Below are positions 20,175-26,821 of a stretch of 33,327 nucleotides of DNA, one piece after another. Under the pieces are notes generated by a model. The model was given only the letters and a program-made list of their open reading frames with translations. It was not told the DNA's origin and searched no databases. The position numbers were made by a program, and so were the translations under genes. The DNA comes from a virus. Numbering within the stretch: position 1 is the first letter of the stretch; each line of letters starts with the position of its first letter. The DNA is taken from positions 1 through 33,327 of IMG/VR virus record IMGVR_UViG_3300042569_001418; one strand, 5' to 3'.

Positions 20175-20531
20175 ATGATCCCCGACCCGAAGAAAACCAT
20201 CGTTTTCGACGTTGACGACACCATCCTCACAACAGAAAACCGCGATTACGAAAACTCTCTACCGAAGAGGGAAGTAATTGCAGGTATGCGAGCAATGAAG
20301 GATGCAGGGTGGACGATCGTCTTGAATACCGCGAGGGGAATGGGTCGTTCATACGGTGACATCGAAAGAGTGAGACAAGAAGTTATCGAGGAAATCGAAA
20401 AGTTCTGCACTAAATTCGATGTACCCTACGATACCATTTTGGTTGGAAAACCTTGGGCGGCATACTACGTAGACGACAAAGCACTGACCCCCGCTCAATT
20501 CTCCGCAAAATACAAGGAAATCGCACAATGA
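20175..20531 (+). CDS. HAD phosphatase, capsule-type (EcbF/BcbF-like)
   Basis: 118 residues from ATG 20175. IVFDVDDTIL holds the nucleophile pair (Asp 12 and 14), VLNTARGMGRSYGD is motif II, VGKPWAAYYVDDKAL includes motif III Lys and motif IV Asp residues. The short cap-less form with this T-A-R-G-M motif resembles small HAD phosphatases found in capsule gene clusters of Pasteurellaceae. It removes a phosphate from a small metabolite. Its stop overlaps the nucleotidyltransferase start (ATGA), pointing to a joint pathway. Confidence 0.78.
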   Translation: MIPDPKKTIVFDVDDTILTTENRDYENSLPKREVIAGMRAMKDAGWTIVLNTARGMGRSYGDIERVRQEVIEEIEKFCTKFDVPYDTILVGKPWAAYYVDDKALTPAQFSAKYKEIAQ

Positions 20532-21241
20532 AGAACGCACTAATTCTTGCTGCCGGTCGTAGTACTCGGTTTGGCCGAAACAAACTTGAGGAAAAGTTTG
20601 ACGGGATGTCACTTCCTTACCTGGCTGCCAAGTTCGCTCTTGAAAACGGTGCGGAAAACATCTATCTGACGCTCTCGCGCTCGGCGATTAAGACCGACGG
20701 GACACGCATCTACCATCCTGTTCTAGATGAAGTTTCCAAGATTTGCGACCCGATTGTTCGTTTCCAGAGTGAGGAAACTTACGGACCAGGCGCTGCGATT
20801 ACCACGTGGGCAGGCGTGATCAATGGTCCGTTCACTGTTCTGTTTGGGGATAATTACTACCACGGGACGATTCCTTATGACGAACGAGTTTTACTCGGCT
20901 CAGACCTTAAGGACTCAGTAAGGTTTACGTATCTTAACAAGTCACTCAATCCGCGAAATCTTCAGCTCGCAATAGTGATAGACAACTACGTGATTGAAAA
21001 ACCACACGGACGTCTCGAAGGCCGTTACTTCTGTGGTTTTGCCCGTTTCCCTGCTGGATACCTTAACACCATTGGTGACCTTCGTAAGAGTGATCGGGGA
21101 GAAGTTGAAATCACGGATATGATAAACATGGCGCAGTGTCGTGAAGCAGTCTCACTTTCTTCCATAGGAGTTACGTGGGGCGACCTAACTTACGAGGCGG
21201 ATTGCGCTCGCATTCGGGAGCTTGTTAGTGAAGGGAAGTAG
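20528..21241 (+). CDS. sugar-phosphate-type nucleotidyltransferase
   Basis: 237 residues; ATG 20528 overlaps the HAD stop. MKNALILAAGRSTRFGRNKL is the GT-A-like nucleotidyltransferase signature (G-x-G-T/S-R-hydrophobic loop), GPGAAITTW and VLFGDNYY follow with the metal-binding Asp, and VEITDMINM near the end fits glucose-1-phosphate thymidylyltransferase-like enzymes. It joins NTP to a phosphorylated sugar or alditol, releasing pyrophosphate. Substrate not readable from sequence. The end overlaps the kinase gene by 14 bases. Confidence 0.78.
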   Translation: MKNALILAAGRSTRFGRNKLEEKFDGMSLPYLAAKFALENGAENIYLTLSRSAIKTDGTRIYHPVLDEVSKICDPIVRFQSEETYGPGAAITTWAGVINGPFTVLFGDNYYHGTIPYDERVLLGSDLKDSVRFTYLNKSLNPRNLQLAIVIDNYVIEKPHGRLEGRYFCGFARFPAGYLNTIGDLRKSDRGEVEITDMINMAQCREAVSLSSIGVTWGDLTYEADCARIRELVSEGK

Positions 21242-21974
21242 TGGGGCCACCCTGGATTTCTCTGGGGATTTCATACGGAAAAAGTGTAAGGATGCCGGTG
21301 AGCAGTGCGAGTGGTTTCGCATTGCTTCTCGGTATACCTTGGCGCCGAGCGTTCGCTTCCCGCAAACAATCAGTGTGTCGGACTCAGAGTACGACATTGA
21401 GTTTATTGAAGGTGTTTGTGGGACACAAGTTGAATCTACACGTTTGATCGACACTTTGGTAGACCAGGTCTCCCTTTGGTCTAAGATCCCGGCGTCAAGA
21501 CACGCGGACTGGGAATCTTACAAAGAGCGTCTTCGCTCAGAACACGTTTCTCTGGCAGACAGCGAGATAGTTTGTCGAACTTTCGATTTCCTCGACGAAA
21601 TAGAACCACTACCTTCCTCCTTCTCTCACGGTGACCTAACTCTTGAAAACATCATTGTAGAAAATAACGGGGGAATAGTTCTGATCGACCCTAATTTCAA
21701 GAAGAATTTGTTTCAGTCTTACGTTCTCGACTTGGGCAAACTGCTTCAGTCTGTCCACAGCGACTACCACCGGTTGTTTAACTCACACCCAGGGGGTGAC
21801 CCTGCGCCTCTGTGTGCCCACTTGAGGCAACGGCTAGGCGAACCCGTATGGACCCAGGCGCTGGCAGCTGAGATATCGCACGTGGTCCGCCTGCGTAAGT
21901 ACCGCCCTTCCGCCCAGTGGTTGACGGTTGACCGGCTGTTGGAGAAGCTGCTGGCTGAGGCCCAAGGATGTTAA
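21228..21974 (+). CDS. choline-kinase/aminoglycoside phosphotransferase-like kinase
   Basis: 248 residues. GTG 21228 is chosen over TTG 21222 because GGAG lies 7 bases before it. FSHGDLTLENIIV (His 134, Asp 136, Asn 141) is the catalytic loop and LIDPNFK (Asp 154) the metal-binding motif of the APH/choline kinase fold. It phosphorylates a hydroxyl of a small molecule with ATP. Overlap with the nucleotidyltransferase and HAD genes implies one route: kinase, activation, and phosphate removal. The N-terminal lobe is divergent but has strands and an FIEGV hinge-like segment. Confidence 0.75.
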   Translation: MKGSSGATLDFSGDFIRKKCKDAGEQCEWFRIASRYTLAPSVRFPQTISVSDSEYDIEFIEGVCGTQVESTRLIDTLVDQVSLWSKIPASRHADWESYKERLRSEHVSLADSEIVCRTFDFLDEIEPLPSSFSHGDLTLENIIVENNGGIVLIDPNFKKNLFQSYVLDLGKLLQSVHSDYHRLFNSHPGGDPAPLCAHLRQRLGEPVWTQALAAEISHVVRLRKYRPSAQWLTVDRLLEKLLAEAQGC

Positions 21975-22038
21975 CCCTACCTTCGCGGCTAGGTTCGCCA
22001 ACTTTCAACACCTTACTCCGCAACGACTAAATTAAGCA

Positions 22039-22557
22039 ATGTCTAACTCCCAAGAACTAATTGAAAGGCTTAAGGAACAAATCTCGTTCTTAACCGCCGA
22101 GCTCGAACGGGCCCAACGAAAGTCAAATTCCCTCTGGAGTCAAATTCAAGGAGCGTTTCTGCAGGAAGGCAACGACGAAGAGAACGCAGAGTTCTGGGCC
22201 GACAAAATTTCGCAGATTTTGTCCGAGTGGGTTCACGCTCAGCGGACGAGTCTCTCCCAAAAGATAGTAGAAACGGGAACGATGCCCCCCTACACAGACT
22301 GTCTCAACCACCTTGTGGTTAGTCTCTCGCCCCCTGGCTCAGCTCCCCCAAGCCTCCCCCCTGAGTTCACAGAGTTTACCAACTCTCCCTCACCTGGACC
22401 AACTTTCATCCCAACCGGCTTGGAAGCACCGGCTTACGGGGGCCTTTCAGCAGACGCGCAAGTTGGACCGCCGAAAGAGCGTAAGATAGGGGTACCCAAG
22501 GCTATTCCCGGTGCTGTACCCTTACCGCTGCCTCCACTTTCCGAGGGTTCACCCTAA
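22039..22557 (+). CDS. coiled-coil protein with Pro-rich tail
   Basis: 172 residues from ATG 22039. The N-terminal ~30 residues form a clear coiled coil (ELIERLKEQISFLTAELERA), followed by a helical acidic stretch. From about residue 95 it is Pro/Ser/Gly-rich and probably disordered, and its last codons lie in a 46-base repeat shared with 23018. No enzymatic motif is seen. Could be a scaffold or adaptor; function unknown. Confidence 0.65.
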   Translation: MSNSQELIERLKEQISFLTAELERAQRKSNSLWSQIQGAFLQEGNDEENAEFWADKISQILSEWVHAQRTSLSQKIVETGTMPPYTDCLNHLVVSLSPPGSAPPSLPPEFTEFTNSPSPGPTFIPTGLEAPAYGGLSADAQVGPPKERKIGVPKAIPGAVPLPLPPLSEGSP

Positions 22558-22583
22558 GCGGATCTTTGCTAAGGCGGTTTCCC
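22538..22583 (+). repeat. 46-base direct repeat, copy A
   Basis: Identical to 23018-23063, exactly 480 bases apart. It covers the last codons and stop of gene 22039 (ending S-E-G-S-P) and the first hairpin of cassette 11. Copy B follows no intact gene, so copy A is the likely source. Confidence 0.9.
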
Positions 22584-22593
22584 GGTTGCTCCG

Positions 22594-22639
22594 GGGCGGT
22601 TTGCCCTCCTTTGTTTCTGCAGCGCAGAAACGGTATACT
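22594..22639 (+). promoter_or_regulatory. terminator-promoter cassette 11
   Basis: Two hairpins: the repeat-borne GGCGGTTTCCCGG part upstream and GGGC-GGTTT-GCCC (22594-22606). Then -35 TTGTTT (22611-22616), 17-base spacer, -10 TATACT (22634-22639). GTTTCTGC-AGC-GCAGAAAC (22613-22631) is a perfect 8-base inverted repeat. ATG at 22664. Confidence 0.8.
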
Positions 22640-22663
22640 AAGTATGTTGAAAGCAAATTCCCA

Positions 22664-22951
22664 ATGGAAACTCATCAAGTCACGATCACTTTGTCCCTTA
22701 AGCTAGAGGGAGACCCGAGCACTCAAGACATTGCTAACGCCGCTGCTGCCAGCATGCGAGAACTGCCCCCTTTCCTCGAGGAAGGGTGGCTAAATAGCGT
22801 CCAACCCCCATTAAAGAAATTAACTCTTACCCCTAACCCCAACTCAAAGTGGTTCTTCAGTTTCACAAAGCTTCCACTCACCCCAATAAACGACTACAAG
22901 GGTGGAGAGACACCCGACTGCTACAAGGGTCGCTCACCGATGGGTTTTTAA
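22664..22951 (+). CDS. hypothetical protein
   Basis: 95 residues from ATG 22664 (METHQVTITLSLKLEGDPST). Beginning with a strand, then an Ala-rich helix (DIANAAAASMRELPPFLEEG), then a Pro/Thr/Asn-rich tail. A nearer ATG at 22644 gives only 20 codons in another frame. Single gene between two copies of the 46-base repeat, so it may be a replaceable cargo gene. No family recognised. Confidence 0.6.
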   Translation: METHQVTITLSLKLEGDPSTQDIANAAAASMRELPPFLEEGWLNSVQPPLKKLTLTPNPNSKWFFSFTKLPLTPINDYKGGETPDCYKGRSPMGF

Positions 22952-22980
22952 AGTTCAGTCCAAGGGCGATAGATAATCGT

Positions 22981-22992
22981 ACGAACGTTCGT
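22981..22992 (+). other. 12-base perfect palindrome
   Basis: ACGAACGTTCGT reads the same on both strands. It lies in the 169-base gap between gene 22664 and the RNA ligase, outside the cassettes; an operator for a dimeric repressor is possible. The rest of the gap is copy B of the repeat and cassette 12. Confidence 0.4.
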
Positions 22993-23017
22993 TTATTCCC
23001 CCCACATTCACCAATGG

Positions 23018-23063
23018 TTTCCGAGGGTTCACCCTAAGCGGATCTTTGCTAAGGCGGTTTCCC
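23018..23063 (+). repeat. 46-base direct repeat, copy B
   Basis: Identical to 22538-22583. It carries the orphaned 3' end (codons S-E-G-S-P and stop) of a gene like 22039 plus the start of the cassette 12 hairpin, as expected if a cassette was copied with a bit of its upstream gene. Confidence 0.9.
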
Positions 23064-23096
23064 CCGCTTTCTTCTGCTCGGCGGAAACGGTGTACT
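23053..23096 (+). promoter_or_regulatory. terminator-promoter cassette 12
   Basis: GCGG-TTTCCC-CCGC hairpin (23054-23067), TTTCTT (23068-23073), 17-base spacer, TGTACT (23091-23096), a weak -10. TTCTGC-TCG-GCGGAA forms the spacer palindrome with one G-T pair. ATG of the RNA ligase is 24 bases downstream. Confidence 0.68.
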
Positions 23097-23120
23097 TAGT
23101 ACAAGACCAGAGAAACTGAC

Positions 23121-23753
23121 ATGGAATCCCACACCAAGTACCCCAGGACTTTTCATCTCCCTTGGTCAGAAGCTGTAACGTCTGACGACAAGGTTGTTCC
23201 GTCCGTCGTTCATTTTGAGGGCAACCTCGTGGTTGTGACGGAAAAGATGGACGGTGAGAATACAACGATGTACCGAGACTATGTTCACGCCAGGAGCCTG
23301 GACAGCAAAGGTGGTGAAGACCGCGCATGGGTGAAGCAATTCTGGGCTTCGATCCGTAGTGAAATCCCTGAAGGGTGGCGAATCTGTGGTGAAAACCTCT
23401 GGGCGAAACATTCTGTTTCTTACTCCAACTTGCACTCATACTTTTACGGGTTTAGCATTTTTGACGAGCACAACCGGGCATTGTCATGGGAGGACACTGA
23501 AGACTACTTTGAAATGTTAGGGGTCACCCCTGTTCCCGTTCTTTACTCTGGACTCTGGGACGAGACCGTGGCCCTTAATCTGGCAAAGGGCCTGGACACC
23601 AACACGACAGAAGGCTATGTAGTTCGCCTTGCTGATTCCTTTCACTACGATAACTTTAGCACTTCTGTTGCTAAGTTTGTCCGTAAAGGTCACGTTCAAA
23701 CTGACAAGCACTGGAGGACGCAGCAGCTTGTACCTAACTCTTTAGTAACCTAA
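23121..23753 (+). CDS. RNA ligase (nucleotidyltransferase family)
   Basis: 210 residues from ATG 23121. Motif I is EKMDGENT with the AMP-accepting Lys 42; RDYVHARSLDS is motif Ia, GENLWAKHSVSY and FYGFSIFD cover motifs III/IIIa, TEGYVVRL motif IV, and AKFVRKGH motif V. This is the adenylyltransferase domain of Rnl2-like/DRB0094-type ligases, which seal 3'-OH/5'-phosphate RNA ends using ATP. There is no extra C-terminal domain. With the kinase-like (7058) and phosphatase-like (10909) proteins it makes a full end-healing and sealing set. Confidence 0.85.
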   Translation: MESHTKYPRTFHLPWSEAVTSDDKVVPSVVHFEGNLVVVTEKMDGENTTMYRDYVHARSLDSKGGEDRAWVKQFWASIRSEIPEGWRICGENLWAKHSVSYSNLHSYFYGFSIFDEHNRALSWEDTEDYFEMLGVTPVPVLYSGLWDETVALNLAKGLDTNTTEGYVVRLADSFHYDNFSTSVAKFVRKGHVQTDKHWRTQQLVPNSLVT

Positions 23754-23763
23754 AACAACAACA

Positions 23764-24051
23764 ATGCTAAACCTTGAAGTTTCAAACCGAATCACAGCTG
23801 CTGAAGCTTCACAGAGGTCTGTAACTCCCCCGGACCCACAAGCTAACCCTGAAACCGTGAGGAGATTTTTGGAGCACTGCTACAAAGCCATACGTGAGGA
23901 TATTAAGAGGGGTTACGGTGTCAAGTATACGAACGTTTACTTTGGAGACTGCGATTACTCCACTAAAGGGGAAGTTGCTAGAGTTCTAGAAGAAGAAGAC
24001 GGGTACAAGGTTAGACTAGTTGGGACCCTTCACATTTTAATTTCCTGGTAA
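23764..24051 (+). CDS. hypothetical protein
   Basis: 95 residues from ATG 23764 after an ACAACAACA leader, a pattern repeated at several starts here and lacking a Shine-Dalgarno. NPETVRRFLEHCYKAIREDI is a helix pair; the second half (VKYTNVYFGDCDYSTKGEV, VARVLEEEDGYKVRLVG) looks like a small beta unit. Operon partner of the RNA ligase by distance (10 bases). No family recognised. Confidence 0.65.
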   Translation: MLNLEVSNRITAAEASQRSVTPPDPQANPETVRRFLEHCYKAIREDIKRGYGVKYTNVYFGDCDYSTKGEVARVLEEEDGYKVRLVGTLHILISW

Positions 24052-24080
24052 TTTAATCACAACTACTTAACCTTGAAACC

Positions 24081-24584
24081 ATGGCTACTATTTACAAACC
24101 ACCGGCACAGCTACCCCCTTTCTCGTCGAGGCTCAGTGTGTTTCTTGCAGGTTCAATAGAAATGGGCTCTGCACCCGACTGGCAAGCTGACCTCGAACAT
24201 AGTCTTGCTGACCTCGACATTGATATTTACAATCCGCGACGCGACGATTGGGACCCAACTTGGGTTCAAAGCGCCGATAACCCGGTGTTTCGAGAGCAGG
24301 TTGAGTGGGAGCTTGACGGCCTAGAGAGGGCCAGTATGGTTGTAGTATATCTAGCACCGGGCACCATGGCCCCCGTTTCTTTGTTCGAACTTGGCTTCGA
24401 CACCGGACTCAGTTTCCACACTGTCAGGAAGACTGTTGTATGCTGCCCCGAAGGATTCCACCGTAAGGGCAACGTTGACATTGTTTGTGAGCGTTATGGT
24501 GTTCCCCAGGTTTCAACCTTGAACGGACTTGAGCTTGCAATACGAACTGAAAGTGACAGGTTTCAGAAAAGTTTCGTATATTAA
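24081..24584 (+). CDS. nucleoside 2-deoxyribosyltransferase-like protein
   Basis: 167 residues from ATG 24081. LSVFLAGSIEMG near the N-terminus, DWQADLEHSL, IYNPRRDDWDPTW, and FREQVEWELDGLERASMV with PVSLFELGF match the Nuc_deoxyri_tr2 group. Classical members swap bases on deoxynucleosides; relatives hydrolyse nucleotides. The conserved Asp/Glu and the N-P-R-R motif are present, so it is likely active. It could supply or remove unusual bases, of interest with the base-modifying genes at 15711-21974. Confidence 0.78.
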   Translation: MATIYKPPAQLPPFSSRLSVFLAGSIEMGSAPDWQADLEHSLADLDIDIYNPRRDDWDPTWVQSADNPVFREQVEWELDGLERASMVVVYLAPGTMAPVSLFELGFDTGLSFHTVRKTVVCCPEGFHRKGNVDIVCERYGVPQVSTLNGLELAIRTESDRFQKSFVY

Positions 24585-24586
24585 AC

Positions 24587-24964
24587 ATGATTTACACCAC
24601 CCACACATCATCCACCTCATACAACTATCCACCCCATCTCCCGGACTTCGAAGACATGGACTCGGACGGTGCCATTGAAATTTTGATGGGAGAAGAAGAG
24701 GACGGGTACCAACATACTCGTTTCGAGAATGTGGCGCACTATAGAAACCAGGGGTTAACGCACCCTTGGCGTCACACCAAAGACTGGGTCCCAACTTACG
24801 ACCCCCCAGAGGGAGACTTTGCATGGGCTTTGTCAAGAGTTTTGGACAAAATTACCTGTGCTAGTCACCTTCATTCCATGGCCCTTGGGCTCAGCGACGA
24901 CGAATGCCGACGCATATACTCAATGCGAGACCGGGCTAGGGAGGTAGCGAAAAACGGTGGATAA
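24587..24964 (+). CDS. hypothetical protein
   Basis: 125 residues from ATG 24587, two bases after the previous stop. The first 25 residues are Thr/Ser/Tyr/Pro-rich; the body is His/Trp/Asp-rich (HTRFENVAHYRNQGLTHPW, RHTKDWVPTYD) with a helical end (DDECRRIYSMRDRAREV). No family recognised. Last gene before cassette 13. Confidence 0.6.
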   Translation: MIYTTHTSSTSYNYPPHLPDFEDMDSDGAIEILMGEEEDGYQHTRFENVAHYRNQGLTHPWRHTKDWVPTYDPPEGDFAWALSRVLDKITCASHLHSMALGLSDDECRRIYSMRDRAREVAKNGG

Positions 24965-24974
24965 CCGGCTGTAT

Positions 24975-25020
24975 CGGGATGGTTTCCCGCCTTGTTTTCT
25001 CGAAGAGAAAACGCTATAGT
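24975..25020 (+). promoter_or_regulatory. terminator-promoter cassette 13
   Basis: CGGGA-TGGTT-TCCCG hairpin (24975-24989), -35 TTGTTT (24992-24997), 17-base spacer, -10 TATAGT (25015-25020). GTTTTCTC-GAA-GAGAAAAC (24994-25012) is a perfect 8-base inverted repeat that differs in sequence from cassettes 6 and 11 but keeps complementarity. Confidence 0.82.
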
Positions 25021-25050
25021 AGTTACAAGACAAACGCTTCTGGGAAAGAC

Positions 25051-25512
25051 ATGAAAGGACAACTCCTCAATAAAATGCTGGTACTGGCGACCAACGCCCA
25101 CGCCGATCAGTACGACAAGGGTGGCAACCCTTACATTTTGCACCCGCTCAAGGTGATGCATTACCTGGAAACAAACGACGTTGAGCTTCAGTGCATTGCG
25201 CTCGGCCACGACATCATTGAAGACACCAAGGTCACCTACGCAGATTTACGTGATCAGGGGTTCACTCCTCGAATCATCGAGGGCATTCGCTGCCTAACGA
25301 AAGCACCAGGGGAAACCTACGAAGAATACAAGTTCCGTGTTTTCTCAAACGAAGACGCCATGAGAGTAAAACTCTGTGACTTGAGGCACAATACTGACGT
25401 TCGGCGTCTGAAAGGTGTCACCGAGAACGACCTTAAGCGAATGGCTAAATACCACATGTTTTACATGGAAATTCAAGCCCGGTTACAAAATTCCGACGAA
25501 GGTGATTCTTGA
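25051..25512 (+). CDS. HD-domain hydrolase, Mesh1/SpoT-like
   Basis: 153 residues from ATG 25051. ATNAHADQYDKGGNPYILHP contains the first His (His 31 is conserved in HP), GHDIIEDT the HD pair (His 53, Asp 54) with E-D, and VKLCDLRHNTD the last Asp (110) and the Asn. The order and size match single-domain (p)ppGpp hydrolases (Mesh1/small SpoT hydrolases); no synthetase domain follows. It would cut the stringent alarmone and so keep host growth metabolism on; NADPH phosphatase activity is also known in Mesh1. First gene of the cassette 13 operon. Confidence 0.82.
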   Translation: MKGQLLNKMLVLATNAHADQYDKGGNPYILHPLKVMHYLETNDVELQCIALGHDIIEDTKVTYADLRDQGFTPRIIEGIRCLTKAPGETYEEYKFRVFSNEDAMRVKLCDLRHNTDVRRLKGVTENDLKRMAKYHMFYMEIQARLQNSDEGDS

Positions 25513-25859
25513 GGAGACTTAATCGAGTTCGCAAAAAGCCAGAATGCTACAGCCCAGGCAGGGCCAAGCCCTACACCGAAATTGCAGAGAACGACTGCTT
25601 TACGTGCCCTGAAAGAGTAACTTGCCTTGAATTTGTTGCTGAAGTTAAGGAAATGGTTGCTGCCGGTGCGTCAACCCGCCCCAGTATTCCATCTATTCCA
25701 ACCGTAGAGGAGATTATGGTTTTGGCTTTTCAAGCTGAGTTGGTATACCCCACCTGCCTTGGAACTTACTTTACAACTATTCCAGATGGAGTTGATATTA
25801 CTCCTGCGTTGGTAGACTTTGCAACCAAGCTCCTAAACAAGTACGGTAATTTGCCATGA
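25509..25859 (+). CDS. hypothetical Cys-containing protein
   Basis: 116 residues from TTG 25509, overlapping the hydrolase stop (TTGA); the GAGGAG just after it cannot serve this start. Basic N-terminus (RRLNRVRKKPECYSPGRAKP), then CFTCPERVTC, three Cys that could bind zinc or an Fe-S cluster, then a Pro/Ile linker and helices. The stop overlaps the next ATG. No family recognised. Confidence 0.6.
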   Translation: MRRLNRVRKKPECYSPGRAKPYTEIAENDCFTCPERVTCLEFVAEVKEMVAAGASTRPSIPSIPTVEEIMVLAFQAELVYPTCLGTYFTTIPDGVDITPALVDFATKLLNKYGNLP

Positions 25860-26290
25860 CTGGCCCCTCAAAGCCCAAACTAACTTACCTCAAGCCGGTC
25901 AAGGAGTACAAGAAACTCGATTACGTACTCCCTTTTCGTTATTTGTATTGGAATACTCTAGAGGAACTGAACACACAGCTTGAAGATTTCAAAGAAAAAC
26001 TTAACCAGTTTAAGGAAGAGGGTTGGGAGGGCATTATGGATAACTACGATAAAGGCCACCCTGTGGTCAATCTCTATAAAACTCACTTCGTAGAAGACGA
26101 GGAGTACGACAGGGCAATTACTGCTGCCTTGCAAAATAAGCCTAGTTGGGGTGATTTAGAAGAAGAGGTGATGGCCATCGGACTTCCCCTTTGGGAGTGT
26201 GACTATCAATATGAATGGACGTTTTTCTACCACACTGACCCCTCTAATTGCAGTTTTGTCGAAAACAGACCCAAAACTTATGAAAACTGA
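25856..26290 (+). CDS. hypothetical protein
   Basis: 144 residues; ATG 25856 overlaps the upstream stop (ATGA). Lys/Tyr-rich start (YLKPVKEYKKLDYVLPFRYL), a coiled segment (LEELNTQLEDFKEKLNQFKE), then Trp/Glu-rich (WGDLEEEVMAIGLPLWECDY). The last 11 bases overlap the next gene. No family recognised. Confidence 0.65.
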   Translation: MTGPSKPKLTYLKPVKEYKKLDYVLPFRYLYWNTLEELNTQLEDFKEKLNQFKEEGWEGIMDNYDKGHPVVNLYKTHFVEDEEYDRAITAALQNKPSWGDLEEEVMAIGLPLWECDYQYEWTFFYHTDPSNCSFVENRPKTYEN

Positions 26291-26570
26291 ACAAAACCTA
26301 AAGGAGCCCATAGAAATCTTACTCAGAGTCTTGCTGGCGGGACACACCGTTACTGACGTAACGGGGCAGGAGTATGGTATGGACGACGAAGGGCACCTTT
26401 GTACGAAAGTAAACCGGGTACAGCCTGGCTTCTTCCCAAGTAAAGACCCAGAGCAAGTCTGGCTGCGCGTTCCGTGCGATGTGTCTGAGCTAAAGACGAT
26501 CGCCGACAGAATTGGCCGTGACACTCTTTGGTTGAAGTCTTGCGGAATTTCAATGAGATCTCTATTATGA
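26280..26570 (+). CDS. hypothetical protein
   Basis: 96 residues from ATG 26280. Helix (EPIEILLRVLLAGHTVTDV), a beta region (EYGMDDEGHLCTKVNRVQPG) and a helix with Lys/Asp. Its stop overlaps the next start (ATGA at 26567). No family recognised. Part of an unbroken chain of overlapping genes 25051-27405. Confidence 0.65.
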   Translation: MKTEQNLKEPIEILLRVLLAGHTVTDVTGQEYGMDDEGHLCTKVNRVQPGFFPSKDPEQVWLRVPCDVSELKTIADRIGRDTLWLKSCGISMRSLL

Positions 26571-26821
26571 CCCCTACTGAAGAGGAGCGAGCTAATAGCA
26601 CAAAGCTCTGCAAGTTGGCCACAGATAGCGCCAAAACCATCTTGAAACTTGGGGATCGACTTCGAGTAGTCAGGTGCCCCGGCACAAAGAGATGGGTTAC
26701 GTTCGACCATCGGGATGGATACTGGATCGTGACCAAGTCTGGAATTGACGACATTCAGGCAATTAACGTTGACAGGGTTAACACTGAGAGTGTTGACTTT
26801 ACTACGAAAGGGGGGCAATGA
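26567..26821 (+). CDS. conserved phage hypothetical protein
   Basis: 84 residues from ATG 26567. LKLGDRLRVVRCPGTKRWVT, then DGYWIVTKSGIDDIQAINVD and ESVDF resemble a small beta-rich phage family in which G-D-R-hydrophobic-R, C-P-G-T-K-R and W-I-V-x-K-S-G-I are conserved. Function unknown. Overlaps neighbours on both sides by 4 bases. Confidence 0.7.
   Translation: MTPTEEERANSTKLCKLATDSAKTILKLGDRLRVVRCPGTKRWVTFDHRDGYWIVTKSGIDDIQAINVDRVNTESVDFTTKGGQ

Noticed and set aside
22849-23037. Reading frame ending in the 46-base repeat
   Set aside because: It starts inside gene 22664 in another frame; its last codons are merely the copied end of gene 22039.
26156-26818. Long minus-strand reading frame (220 codons)
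   Set aside because: It lies antisense to genes 26280 and 26567, which interlock by ATGA overlaps with their neighbours; the minus-strand product is Ser/Arg/Pro-rich with no motif. All minus-strand frames in the window look like such shadows.
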